64,000 bases of DNA from DASUPK01 sp963743575 (GTDB lineage Bacteria > Actinomycetota > Thermoleophilia > Solirubrobacterales > 70-9), in contig CAVUQC010000007.1 of assembly GCA_963743575.1 (NCBI GenBank), positions 434,001-498,000 on the forward strand, read 5' to 3'. Of the stretch, positions 25,976 to 33,681 are shown piece by piece; positions within the stretch are counted from its first letter, which is position 1, and each line of letters starts with the position of its first letter. The notes below the pieces were generated by a model. It saw only the letters and a list, made by a program, of their open reading frames with translations. It was not told where the DNA came from and ran no database searches. The position numbers and the translations under genes were made by a program.

Positions 25976-27922
25976 TTACCCGCCTGGGGTTTCCCGATTA
26001 CGCATGGATTTCGGATCCGTGCCCGCCTGAGCCCAGGCGAAGGCGAGCGTGGCCCCCAGGGCAAGCGATCCGAGCACGAGAAAGGTCGCTCCCGAATCGT
26101 TCACCAGCACGCCCACGGCGACCGCGGCGCAGGCACCGAGGAATCCCGCCCGCGCGAAGGGAGCGGGCCGCAACCAGCCGTCGATTCGGCGCCACCTGGC
26201 GATGCCGGCGCAGATCCCGGCGATCACGACCCAGAAGAGGGAGTTGGCGGCTGCCTGGGCGAAATCGTGAGCCGAGAGCTCGAGGCGCCTCTGGGCGACT
26301 TCGGCGAGACCGTTGGCGCCGCCGGCGTTGAGAACGGTGCGCGTCAGGTGCGAGCTCCCGCCTGAAACCAGGTCGATGAATGCGATCAAGGCCAGCACCG
26401 TGATCGGCGCCGCGATCACGGCCGCCAGAGCGAGACGGTGCGGATTACGGCCGCCGGGAGCGGCACTGCTCCGCACCGTCCCGCTGAATAGCGATACCGA
26501 CGCAACGGCCGCACCCACGGGAAGCACTATCGCCGCGCCGACGTCGGCTCCGAAGCGGCCTACCGCGAAAACAACGGCTACGAGGAAACCGACTCCCAAG
26601 AAGGCGATGGCAGCTCGTTCATTGCCGGTTTTCCGAGTGTCGGCCCGAGCAGTCAGTGCTGCCCCCACCGCAACGGGCACCATCACCGCGAACAGCGCCT
26701 CGAGCTCGTTGCCGATCCCGTAGAAGCGAGCGCCGAAGATCGGATTCGGTCCGAGCAGGGCGAGCCTGGTGAGCTCGGACCCGGCGACGACGTCGATCGC
26801 GTACGCGACCACCGTGGTCGCGCAGGCGACGGCGAGCGCCCACCATCCGCGAGCGAACGCCAGGGTCACCGCCGCCAGCCCGGCGGCGCCGAATCCCACG
26901 AGCAGCCCCTCCGCCACCGCCCCCGGCTCGATCGCCGCCCCGGCCAGCAGCATCAGCGGCATGTAGGCAAAGGCGAGCGCCAGCCAGGCCGACGCGCGCC
27001 TTCGCACTGAGGGGAACAGCAGGCCGACAAGCACCGCAAGCACGATCCAGGCGACCAGACTCAGAATCACCACGGGCGCGCGCCGGTCGGGGATGACCTT
27101 CATCCGATCGGCGAGGTCCTCGATGGAGCCCGGGTCGGTTTCTCCGGAAGTGCGAATCGGCTCCCCATCCATTTGATCCGGGATCGGCAGGCCGAAGCGC
27201 CGGAGGACCGTCGGCGCCAGATCGGTCGAGAGCACGTAGCCGTCGGTGCGGGTCGAGTCCGAGGTGAGGTTCCCGTCAAACCCTTCCCCGGCGATCCCGA
27301 TGGGGACGAGTTGGCGGCCGCCAGACGGCTCCGCGAACGCGATCAGAAGCCCGTCAGCCGGCGACTCGCTGATCTCTCTGCGAACCAGTCCGATCCCCGA
27401 GGAGAACACGCTGAAGCTGCCGACGCCGGACGCCCCCACGGCGCCGTCGCGGCGCGCGGCGATCAGCCCCGCGGATTTCGCCGCGGGCACCGCCTCTGAG
27501 CGGATTCCGCGGGCCAGCAGGCTCGACGCCAGCAGCCCGGGGAGGACCTCGGCCGGGGCGCTGCCAGCCCGCTCATCGATGTCCTGCCAGTGCGGTCCCC
27601 GGAAGCGAAAGCTTCGGAGCGCGGGCAACGGCCGGTCATAGAGGACGTCGTCGACCCTGTTCCCCTGCGAGATGTCCAGGTAGGTCTGCTCCTGCGGGAC
27701 CTCGCCGATGCCGGTGCTCATCAGGCCCGGAGAAAGACCGGCGGCGGCAAGTTGCCCGACCGTCGTATTCGCCGGCAACACGGTCACGATCACCTGGGGC
27801 GAGAGACGCGTGATCGTCGGCCTTTCCACCCCCATGCCCGCCGCGGGCGCCGCCCACCCGCACGCCAGCACCCCTGCCGCCAGAGCGGAGGCCACTACCC
27901 TTCGTCTCGTGGCCGGCCGCAC
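25976..27922 (-). CDS. multi-pass membrane protein with alkaline-phosphatase-like extracytoplasmic domain
   Basis: About 648 aa. The N-terminus RPATRRRVVASALAAGVLA looks like a signal peptide. The extracytoplasmic part has STDLAPTVLRRFGLPIPDQMDG, the pattern seen near the end of alkaline phosphatase/sulfatase-fold domains, although the metal-binding residues are not evident. The C-terminal half has about ten hydrophobic segments and the block FGARFYGIGNELEAL, which I recall in unnamed phosphatase-plus-membrane proteins. Function unknown; envelope polymer metabolism is a guess. The start is uncertain: GTG at 27922 keeps the arginine-rich signal n-region but overlaps the divergent hemQ start by 14 nt; GTG at 27895 is the alternative. 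Confidence 0.7.
   Translation of the reverse strand: MRPATRRRVVASALAAGVLACGWAAPAAGMGVERPTITRLSPQVIVTVLPANTTVGQLAAAGLSPGLMSTGIGEVPQEQTYLDISQGNRVDDVLYDRPLPALRSFRFRGPHWQDIDERAGSAPAEVLPGLLASSLLARGIRSEAVPAAKSAGLIAARRDGAVGASGVGSFSVFSSGIGLVRREISESPADGLLIAFAEPSGGRQLVPIGIAGEGFDGNLTSDSTRTDGYVLSTDLAPTVLRRFGLPIPDQMDGEPIRTSGETDPGSIEDLADRMKVIPDRRAPVVILSLVAWIVLAVLVGLLFPSVRRRASAWLALAFAYMPLMLLAGAAIEPGAVAEGLLVGFGAAGLAAVTLAFARGWWALAVACATTVVAYAIDVVAGSELTRLALLGPNPIFGARFYGIGNELEALFAVMVPVAVGAALTARADTRKTGNERAAIAFLGVGFLVAVVFAVGRFGADVGAAIVLPVGAAVASVSLFSGTVRSSAAPGGRNPHRLALAAVIAAPITVLALIAFIDLVSGGSSHLTRTVLNAGGANGLAEVAQRRLELSAHDFAQAAANSLFWVVIAGICAGIARWRRIDGWLRPAPFARAGFLGACAAVAVGVLVNDSGATFLVLGSLALGATLAFAWAQAGTDPKSMRNRETPGG
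27896..27901 (+). promoter_or_regulatory. -10 box TACCCT of hemQ (leaderless)
   Basis: TACCCT fits the actinobacterial TANNNT -10 consensus and ends seven bases before the GTG, so transcription should begin at the start codon. The surrounding CACTACCCTT is repeated upstream of the next gene. Confidence 0.55.
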
Positions 27923-28604
27923 GTTCGTCAAGTTCACGTTCTTCAAGCTCGACCCCGCCTGGCGGCGGCGCTCCGCGGAGGAGCGGGCGACCGACAAGGC
28001 CGAGTTCCAGGCCGCGTGCGAGGACTTCGCCGAGGATCGCTCGCTGCGAGCGTATTCGACGGTCGGAACCCGTGGTGACACGGACCTGATGCTGCTCACC
28101 CAGAGCCCGACGCTGGAGGACATCCACACCTTCCACGTCGTCCTCAGCCAGAGCGGTCTCGCCCGCTGGGCGTCGATCCCGTACTCGTACCTGGCGATGA
28201 CCAAGCCGTCGCCATACTCGGACAGCGAGTCTCGCCAGGAGATCTGCGTCTCCGACCGCAAGTACCTCTTCATCTATCCCCTCGACAAGAAGCGCGAGTG
28301 GTACGGCCTCCCCCTCGAGGAGCGCAAGCGGATCATGGCCAACCACATCGAGGTCGGCCGCCGCCACCCGGAGATCTCGATCAACACGAGCTACTCCTTC
28401 GGCCTCGATGACCAGGAGTTCGTCGTCTCCTTCGAGGGCGACGAGCCGGGTGAGTTCCTCGATCTCGTCCAGGAGCTGCGCCCGACCGAGTCGAGCGCCT
28501 ACACCCTGCGCGATACGCCTATCTTCACCTGCGTCTCGATGTCGCTCGGCCGGGCGCTCGACGCGCTCGACGGCACGGCCGCGACTGCCGTGACCACCGC
28601 CTAG
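27909..28604 (+). CDS. hemQ: coproheme decarboxylase, chlorite-dismutase family
   Basis: A 231-aa HemQ-type protein of the chlorite dismutase fold. Tyr123 in FIYPLDKKRE aligns with the catalytic tyrosine, and His146 in IMANHIEVG with the proximal haem ligand. It lacks the distal arginine context expected of true chlorite dismutases as far as I can judge. HemQ converts coprohaem III to haem b in the Gram-positive pathway. The GTG at 27909 gives MAGRTFVKFTFFKLDPAWRR, the usual start. It is followed at once by a ferredoxin reductase and Fe-S trafficking genes, a coherent iron-cofactor neighbourhood. Confidence 0.9.
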   Translation: MAGRTFVKFTFFKLDPAWRRRSAEERATDKAEFQAACEDFAEDRSLRAYSTVGTRGDTDLMLLTQSPTLEDIHTFHVVLSQSGLARWASIPYSYLAMTKPSPYSDSESRQEICVSDRKYLFIYPLDKKREWYGLPLEERKRIMANHIEVGRRHPEISINTSYSFGLDDQEFVVSFEGDEPGEFLDLVQELRPTESSAYTLRDTPIFTCVSMSLGRALDALDGTAATAVTTA

Positions 28605-28613
28605 CGCACCCAC

Positions 28614-28619
28614 TACCCT
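28614..28619 (+). promoter_or_regulatory. -10 box TACCCT of the ferredoxin reductase gene
   Basis: TACCCT within CACTACCCTT, the same decamer as before hemQ, 12 nt upstream of the GTG. GTGACC at 28590-28595 with an 18-bp spacer is a possible -35, lying in the end of hemQ. Confidence 0.5.
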
Positions 28620-28631
28620 TTTCCGCTCGCT

Positions 28632-30038
28632 GTGATCGGTACTGAGGACAAGCCGCTGCGCGTCGCCATCGTCGGATCCGGTCCGGCTGGCTTCTACACG
28701 GCCGAGCACGTGCTCAGGCACGAGGGGACGCATGCCGAGGTCGACATGTTCGACCGCCTGCCGAGCCCGTTTGGGCTGGTTCGGTTCGGAGTGGCGCCCG
28801 ACCACCCCAAGATCAAGTCGGTGATCCGCGTTTACGAGAAGACCGCCGCTCGCCCCGAGTTCCGCTTCTTCGGCAACGTCGAGGTGGGCAAGGACATCAC
28901 CGTCGACGAGCTTCGCGAGCGCTACCACGCGGTCGTCTTCGCCTACGGCACCGCGACCGACCGACAGCTCGGCATCCCCGGCGAGGATCTCCCCGGCTCG
29001 CACCCCGCCACCGAATTCGTCAACTGGTACAACGCCCATCCCGATTTCGCCGACCGCGAGTTCGACCTCTCGAGCGAGCGGGTCGTCGTGATCGGCAACG
29101 GTAATGTCGCAGCGGACGTCGCCCGGATGCTCGCGCTCACCCGTGACGAGCTCTCGGAGACCGACACCGCGGACCACGCGATCGAGGCCTTCTCCGGCAG
29201 CGGCGTGAAGGAGATCCTCGTGCTCGGCCGCCGCGGGCCGGCGCAGGCGGCCTTCACCAACCCCGAGGTCCGCGAGCTCGGCGAGATGGTGAACGCGGAC
29301 ATCGACATCGACGCCGGGGAGATGGAGTTGGACGAGATCAGCCGTGAGTGGCTCGACTCCGACGACGCGGATCCCACCAACCGCCGCAACGTCGAGATCT
29401 TCACCGACTTCTCCGGCCGCGAGCCCGAGGGCAAGGCCCAGCGGATCACCCTCCGCTTCCTGCGCTCTCCGATCGAGATCCAGGGCAACGGCAAGGTCGA
29501 GCGCATCGTCGTGGGGAAGAACGAGCTGCAGCGCGATGAGACCGGGCGGATCAAGGCCGTCGACACCGGCGAACGCGAGACGATCGAGTGCGGCATGGTG
29601 CTGCGCTCGATCGGCTACAAGGGCATCCCGATCGACGGCATTCCCTTCGACGCCGGCAGGGGTCTGATCCACAACGACTGCGGCTGCGTCCACGACGGCG
29701 AGGGCAACCAAGTCCCCGGCCTCTATGCCGTCGGCTGGATCAAGCGCGGCCCCTCCGGCGTGATCGGCACGAACAAGAAGGACGCCCAGGAGACGGTCGA
29801 CAAGCTCTTCGAGGACCTCGAGTCCGGCAGGGTCCCCGAGGTCGAGCTCGCCGCCGACCGCGGATCGATCGAGGCGCTGCTCAATGAGCGGCAGCCCGAC
29901 CACGTCACCTTCGAGGGCTGGCAGGCGATCGACGCGGCGGAGGTCGAGGCGGGCAAGCCGCATGGCCGCCCGCGCGTCAAGTTCTGCCGCACCGAGGAGA
30001 TGGTCGAGGCCTCAAAGGCCGCGAAGACGGCCGCCTAG
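28632..30038 (+). CDS. fprA: FprA-type ferredoxin/adrenodoxin-NADP+ reductase
   Basis: A 468-aa flavoprotein of the adrenodoxin-reductase type: FAD motif VAIVGSGPAGFYTAEHVL, the signature FDRLPSPFGLVRFGVAPDHPK, the NADP-binding motif VVIGNGNVAADVARML with GRRGPAQAAFT, and the C-terminal WIKRGPSGVIGTNKKDA. It transfers electrons between NADPH and ferredoxins, and could supply P450s or Fe-S assembly. It lies 27 nt after hemQ but has its own -10. The stop interlocks with that of the convergent DUF2867 gene through CTAG. Confidence 0.95.
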   Translation: MIGTEDKPLRVAIVGSGPAGFYTAEHVLRHEGTHAEVDMFDRLPSPFGLVRFGVAPDHPKIKSVIRVYEKTAARPEFRFFGNVEVGKDITVDELRERYHAVVFAYGTATDRQLGIPGEDLPGSHPATEFVNWYNAHPDFADREFDLSSERVVVIGNGNVAADVARMLALTRDELSETDTADHAIEAFSGSGVKEILVLGRRGPAQAAFTNPEVRELGEMVNADIDIDAGEMELDEISREWLDSDDADPTNRRNVEIFTDFSGREPEGKAQRITLRFLRSPIEIQGNGKVERIVVGKNELQRDETGRIKAVDTGERETIECGMVLRSIGYKGIPIDGIPFDAGRGLIHNDCGCVHDGEGNQVPGLYAVGWIKRGPSGVIGTNKKDAQETVDKLFEDLESGRVPEVELAADRGSIEALLNERQPDHVTFEGWQAIDAAEVEAGKPHGRPRVKFCRTEEMVEASKAAKTAA

Positions 30039-30628
30039 GCCGGGCTCTGAACGCCGGCGTCCCGCCAGCGCCTCTCGATGTCGCCCAGCATCCGCGGATA
30101 CACGAGCAGGTGCCGGAACGGCTTGATCGCCGCCATGTAGGCCTCGCCCCTGATGCCGTTCGGCTTCACGAGCACTGCCATCTGGCCTCGGTAGCCACCC
30201 GAGTCGTCCGGAACCCAGCCCAGGTGCATCACGCCGTGCATGGTCCGGTTGGCGATCTCGGCCGCCCACTCGTCGTCGAGCAGGTAGAGAGACTTGAAGG
30301 GGAGCGAATCGTGGTCCGGGCCGCGCTCGCCCTCCCGCAGGTCGTCGGGGAGGCGATCTCGCAGCGTCGGCACGCGAGAGCCGATTCCGCCACCGTCATC
30401 GTCCCAGCCGAGCAGCTCCCCGAGCTTCCAGCGGAGTGCGAACAGAAACCGGACGGCGACCGAGGAGCTCTCGTCGGTGTCCGCGTTCGCGAAATTCTCG
30501 ATCAGCAGGTGGAAGTCGCCAGGACCGCCCGGCGTGGGCAGCGCCCAGACATCCTCCACTCGGAAGTCCGCCGCGATCTCGTGGATTCGCCAGGGCCGGG
30601 AGGTGTGCGCACTGTTCGGGAGCCTCAT
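30035..30628 (-). CDS. DUF2867 family protein
   Basis: A 197-aa protein with the DUF2867 layout (HEIAADFRVEDVWALPTPGG near the start, VLVKPNGIRGEAYMAAIKPFRHLLVYP near the end). In other proteins this domain is often fused to an SDR/epimerase, but here it stands alone. Function is unknown. It is divergent from a TetR gene with a dyad between them, so it is the likely target of that repressor. The ATG at 30628 is chosen because upstream codons run into the operator. Confidence 0.82.
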   Translation of the reverse strand: MRLPNSAHTSRPWRIHEIAADFRVEDVWALPTPGGPGDFHLLIENFANADTDESSSVAVRFLFALRWKLGELLGWDDDGGGIGSRVPTLRDRLPDDLREGERGPDHDSLPFKSLYLLDDEWAAEIANRTMHGVMHLGWVPDDSGGYRGQMAVLVKPNGIRGEAYMAAIKPFRHLLVYPRMLGDIERRWRDAGVQSPA

Positions 30629-30659
30629 TCGTGTAACTCCGTCCGTCCGTGTGACCATG

Positions 30660-30675
30660 TATACGGTAGCGTATA
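30660..30675. promoter_or_regulatory. TetR operator TATACG-N4-CGTATA
   Basis: A perfect inverted repeat with 6-bp arms and a 4-bp spacer, six bases before the TetR start and 31 bases before the divergent DUF2867 gene. The position suits autorepression plus control of the neighbour. Confidence 0.6.
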
Positions 30676-30681
30676 GATCAG

Positions 30682-31260
30682 ATGGCCGCGCCGACCCTGA
30701 CACCTCGTGACCGCTGGATCGACGAGGGGCTCGCCGCCCTAGCCGCCGGCGGCCCCGAGGCCGTCCGCATCGAGCCTCTCGCGCGGTCGCTGGGAGTCAC
30801 CAAGGGCGGGTTCTATGGGCATTTCGGAGACCGGCGCGCGCTGCTCGACGAGATGCTCGACGCCTGGGAGCGGACGATGGTCGACGAGGTGATCGAGCGG
30901 GTCGATCAGTCGAGCGCTGACCCGAGGGCCCGCCTGCGGCGCTTGTTCGCAATCGCCACCTCCGGCCCCGGGCTGCTCAAGGCCGAGCTCGCGATTCGGG
31001 ATTGGGCCAGGCGAGACCCCTCCGTGGCACCTCGCGTGAAGCGGGTGGACAACCGCCGCATGGACTTCATGCGCTCGCTCTTCGACGCGATCTGCCGCGA
31101 CGAGGACGAGGCCGAGGCTCGCTGCCTGCTCGCCTTCTCGCTCTTCATCGGCAGCCCTTTCATCACCGCGGACCATCGCGGCCGAGGACGCATCGAGGTC
31201 ATCGAGCGCGCGCTCGCCGGCCTCCTAGAATCACCCGGCGATGGCGATCTCCAACGATGA
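30682..31260 (+). CDS. TetR-family transcriptional regulator
   Basis: A 192-aa repressor: N-terminal HTH (about 10-55) with IEPLARSLGVTKGGFYGHFGDRRALLDEML, and a helical ligand-binding domain. It is divergent from the DUF2867 gene with a dyad operator in the 53-bp gap. Its 3' end contains the promoter and first 20 nt of the bolA gene. Confidence 0.93.
   Translation: MAAPTLTPRDRWIDEGLAALAAGGPEAVRIEPLARSLGVTKGGFYGHFGDRRALLDEMLDAWERTMVDEVIERVDQSSADPRARLRRLFAIATSGPGLLKAELAIRDWARRDPSVAPRVKRVDNRRMDFMRSLFDAICRDEDEAEARCLLAFSLFIGSPFITADHRGRGRIEVIERALAGLLESPGDGDLQR
31226..31231 (+). promoter_or_regulatory. -10 box TAGAAT of bolA (leaderless)
   Basis: TAGAAT ends nine bases before the bolA ATG, inside the 3' end of the TetR gene. 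This would allow bolA expression independent of TetR. Confidence 0.5.
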
Positions 31261-31477
31261 AGTTCGTCTGATGATCGAGGCCTCCCTGCCCGGCGCGCAG
31301 GTCGAGGTGGTGGACGAAACCGGCACCCAGGACCATCTGCGCGCCACGGTGACCGCCTCCCAGTTCCAGGGCCTCTCGCGGATCGAGCAGCACAAGCTGG
31401 TCAAGCGCTCCGTGCAGACGCGCTTCGACGACGGCTCGATCCATGCGCTCTCGATCAAGACCTCCGCGCCGGAGTAG
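31241..31477 (+). CDS. bolA: BolA family protein
   Basis: A 78-aa BolA-like protein with the class II KH-like fold; the helix-strand end has IEQHKLVKRSVQTRF, and the conserved C-terminal segment is IHALSIKT. BolA proteins bind [2Fe-2S] clusters with monothiol glutaredoxins and take part in cluster delivery and iron sensing. The next gene is a Grx4-type glutaredoxin, the normal partner. It overlaps the TetR gene by 20 nt. Confidence 0.93.
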   Translation: MAISNDEVRLMIEASLPGAQVEVVDETGTQDHLRATVTASQFQGLSRIEQHKLVKRSVQTRFDDGSIHALSIKTSAPE

Positions 31478-31485
31478 CGGCTGCG

Positions 31486-31491
31486 TATAGT
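31486..31491 (+). promoter_or_regulatory. -10 box TATAGT of the glutaredoxin gene (leaderless)
   Basis: TATAGT ends eight bases before the ATG at 31500 and no Shine-Dalgarno is present, suggesting a separate leaderless transcript. Confidence 0.5.
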
Positions 31492-31499
31492 GAGTGTCG

Positions 31500-31901
31500 A
31501 TGACTGAACCCACTCTCAAAGACAAGGTCGAGGAGCTCATCCGGGAGAACCAGGTCCTTCTCTTCATGAAGGGCAACCCGGAGGCGCCTCAGTGCGGCTT
31601 CTCTCAGCGAACCGTCAACGTGCTCGAGTCGTACGGAGTTGAGTACGGCGCTGTCGACGTCCTCCCGGCGCTCCAGCCTCTGCGTGAGGTGACCGCCGAG
31701 ATCTCCGACTGGCAGACCTTCCCCCAGCTCTACGTCGATGGCGAGCTGGTCGGCGGCTGCGACATCATCGAGGAGATGGACGAGTCCGGCGAACTGGCTG
31801 GCCTACTCGGCGTCGAGCAGCCCGAGCGCCCGGCGATGTCCGCCAAGCAGGAACTGCAAGCGGACCCGCAGCAGAGCCCTCCGATCCAGATCCAGCGCTA
31901 G
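31500..31901 (+). CDS. grxD: monothiol glutaredoxin, Grx4 family
   Basis: A 133-aa protein with the CGFS active site (Cys32) of monothiol glutaredoxins, preceded by LFMKGNPEAPQ, and with TFPQLYVDGELVGGCDII, the glutathione and cluster-binding segment. It carries [2Fe-2S] clusters with BolA. Residues after about 107 form a low-complexity tail unusual for the family. The ATG at 31500 is preferred over a GTG two codons earlier because of the -10 spacing. Confidence 0.94.
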   Translation: MTEPTLKDKVEELIRENQVLLFMKGNPEAPQCGFSQRTVNVLESYGVEYGAVDVLPALQPLREVTAEISDWQTFPQLYVDGELVGGCDIIEEMDESGELAGLLGVEQPERPAMSAKQELQADPQQSPPIQIQR

Positions 31902-31919
31902 TCGCTCAGAGGATTCGAG

Positions 31920-32294
31920 CTAGACCGCGGCGGCCTGCTCGGGCGCGTCTTCCTTCACCTGGAAGGAAGAGCCGCAACCGCAGGCTGCGACGACGTTGGG
32001 GTTGTTGACCGCGAAGCCGGCGCCCTGAAGGCCATCGACCCAGTCGACCTCGGAGCCGAAGACGAACTGCATGCTCGCCTTGTCGACGACGACCGCAACG
32101 CCCTGATTCTCGAAGCGGTGGTCATCCTCCTTGGGCGCGTCGAAAGCGAGTGCGTACTGGAAGCCGGAGCAACCGCCGCCTCGAACCGCGACGCGAAGGG
32201 CCTGCTCGGCCCCGTCCTCCTGCCCGCCCAGCAGCTCCTTGATCTTGCCCGCCGCCTTGTCGGTCAGCTTGATGGGCTGTGTTTCCTCACTCAT
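31920..32294 (-). CDS. erpA: A-type iron-sulfur carrier (ErpA/IscA family)
   Basis: A 124-aa HesB/IscA-family protein with the three cluster cysteines: Cys42 (GGGCSGFQY) and Cys105/Cys107 (AACGCGSSF). A-type carriers pass Fe-S clusters to apo-enzymes. It is convergent with bolA-grx4, placing three Fe-S trafficking genes together. A -10 TACAAT eight bases before the ATG suggests a leaderless transcript. The start overlaps the GST-like gene upstream by 8 nt. Confidence 0.95.
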   Translation of the reverse strand: MSEETQPIKLTDKAAGKIKELLGGQEDGAEQALRVAVRGGGCSGFQYALAFDAPKEDDHRFENQGVAVVVDKASMQFVFGSEVDWVDGLQGAGFAVNNPNVVAACGCGSSFQVKEDAPEQAAAV

Positions 32295-32604
32295 CGCGAT
32301 TCATTGTAGAGCCCTCGCCCGCGGCGTCTTCAGGGTTTTGCCCGGATTCCGCTCCGTAGGCCCAATCCAGGTACTGCACGATCCGGCGCGAGTCGCTGAC
32401 GACCTCCTCACCGTCGACCAAGACGGGCACGTACGGCATCTTGGTCAGCTCCATGATCTCCGGGCGCCGGGAGCGCCGGCGCTGCACACGCTCGGTCCGG
32501 TATTCGAGTCCGAGCTTCTTGAGCCGCCGAGCCACGGCGCCGCAGGGACAGAGGAAGTTCGTGGGAGTGCCGCAGCGGTAGAGAACGCGGCGAGGCTCGC
32601 TCAT
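32287..32604 (-). CDS. glutaredoxin-like/GST N-terminal domain protein
   Basis: A 105-aa single thioredoxin-fold domain resembling the N-terminal domain of glutathione S-transferases: LYRCGTPTNFLCPCG at the active-site position, MPYVPVLVDGEEVV with the cis-proline, and SRRIVQYLDWAYG. No C-terminal helical GST domain is present. Its start shares TGATG with the upstream epimerase gene. It may be a small redox protein; no substrate can be assigned. Confidence 0.8.
   Translation of the reverse strand: MSEPRRVLYRCGTPTNFLCPCGAVARRLKKLGLEYRTERVQRRRSRRPEIMELTKMPYVPVLVDGEEVVSDSRRIVQYLDWAYGAESGQNPEDAAGEGSTMNRDE
32303..32308 (-). promoter_or_regulatory. -10 box TACAAT of erpA (leaderless)
   Basis: On the minus strand TACAAT ends eight bases before the erpA ATG, within the end of the GST-like gene. 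Confidence 0.5.
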
Positions 32605-33656
32605 CAGTGGAAGGGAAGCAGGCCGAGGGCACGGCCGGTGCCGCGCAGGGCGAGATCTGTGAGGCGATGGCCCTGCGCCCGCTTGCCGAGCTCATCGAGC
32701 TGCCAGCGAACCGTGTCCTCCAGGGTCTCCTCATGCGGGCGCGGCTCCCAGCCGAGCTGCTTACGGGCCTTGTCGTTGCGATAGGTGAACCACTGGGTGC
32801 CGGAGCGGACCTCGTCGGCGGAGGTGGGCATCCGCAGCCCGGTGAACTCCATCATCTCCACCCCGGCGATGACCATCCGGCCCTGCATGCGAAGCGGAGG
32901 GGCCGGCACGCCGGCGATTCGGCTGAGATCGGCGAAGAGCCGCTGCTGGGTGAAGTTGCGACCGGTGAGCAGGTAGCGCTCGCCATCCTCGCCGCGTTCG
33001 TCCGCGAGCACATGGCCCTTTGCGACATCGCGGACGTCGACGATGTTGATAGCTCCATCGAGGTAGCCCGGCACCCGCCGCAGCAGGAGCCGGCGGACGA
33101 GAGCGTTGGAGGTCCCGCTCGGATTCGGGTCGTCCGGTCCAAGGACGAACGACGGGTTGACGATCGTCACGGGCAGCCCCTTGGCCGCCGCGCGCATCGA
33201 GACCAGCTCCGCCTCGTGCTTCGAGTTGATGTAGGTGATCCCGAGCCGCCCCACGGTGAACGGGGAGTCCTCGTCGATGGTCTCCCCCTTCCGCGCTGCC
33301 CCGACGGCGCTCGAGCTCGAGGTGAGCACCGCCTTGACGACTCCGGCGCGGAGCGCCTCCTCCATCACGTTGCGGGTTCCCTCCACGTTCACCTCGAAGA
33401 CCCTGTCCCGAGCGCGGCTTCGCATCGATGTCGTGCCGGCGACGTGGAAGACGCGCTCGACGCCCTTCATCGCCTTCCGCACCGCCTTGCGATCGGTGAC
33501 GTCGCCAACCGCGCGCTCGAACTCGACGCCCTCGAGGGGCTTGGTGTTGCTCTGCTTGCGGACCAGCAGCCTCAGGTCGTCGCCACGGCGAGCAAGTTCC
33601 CGCACGACGTGGAGGCCGACAAAGCCCGTCCCGCCGGTGACGAGCGTCTTCGTCAT
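32604..33656 (-). CDS. NAD-dependent epimerase/dehydratase (HpnA-like)
   Basis: A 350-aa extended SDR: N-terminal TGGTGFVGLHVV (TGxxGxxG), catalytic YINSK in place of the common Y-x3-K, and a C-terminal part with VDVRDVAKGHVLA. It resembles dihydroflavonol-reductase-like and hopanoid-associated sugar epimerases. A possible minus-strand -10 TACCAT lies nine bases before the ATG. The GST-like gene follows with a 1-nt overlap. Substrate unknown. Confidence 0.88.
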   Translation of the reverse strand: MTKTLVTGGTGFVGLHVVRELARRGDDLRLLVRKQSNTKPLEGVEFERAVGDVTDRKAVRKAMKGVERVFHVAGTTSMRSRARDRVFEVNVEGTRNVMEEALRAGVVKAVLTSSSSAVGAARKGETIDEDSPFTVGRLGITYINSKHEAELVSMRAAAKGLPVTIVNPSFVLGPDDPNPSGTSNALVRRLLLRRVPGYLDGAINIVDVRDVAKGHVLADERGEDGERYLLTGRNFTQQRLFADLSRIAGVPAPPLRMQGRMVIAGVEMMEFTGLRMPTSADEVRSGTQWFTYRNDKARKQLGWEPRPHEETLEDTVRWQLDELGKRAQGHRLTDLALRGTGRALGLLPFH

Positions 33657-33664
33657 AGGGCGGG

Positions 33665-33675
33665 CATGGTAGAAC
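33665..33675. promoter_or_regulatory. overlapping divergent -10 boxes
   Basis: The 25-bp gap between two divergent genes contains ATGGTAGAAC. Read on the minus strand it gives TACCAT nine bases from the epimerase ATG; on the plus strand TAGAAC ends six bases from the DegV ATG. Both genes lack Shine-Dalgarno sequences, fitting leaderless starts. The plus-strand box is a weak match. Confidence 0.35.
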
Positions 33676-33681
33676 GCCCCA

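Noticed and set aside
27909..28604. True chlorite dismutase (perchlorate respiration)
   Set aside because: The sequence has the HemQ tyrosine and proximal histidine pattern, and no perchlorate reductase genes are present; coproheme decarboxylase is the better call.
27636..29963. Very long minus-strand open frame opposite hemQ and the ferredoxin reductase
   Set aside because: It is antisense to two genes with clear family motifs, has no recognisable domain and reflects codon bias in GC-rich DNA.
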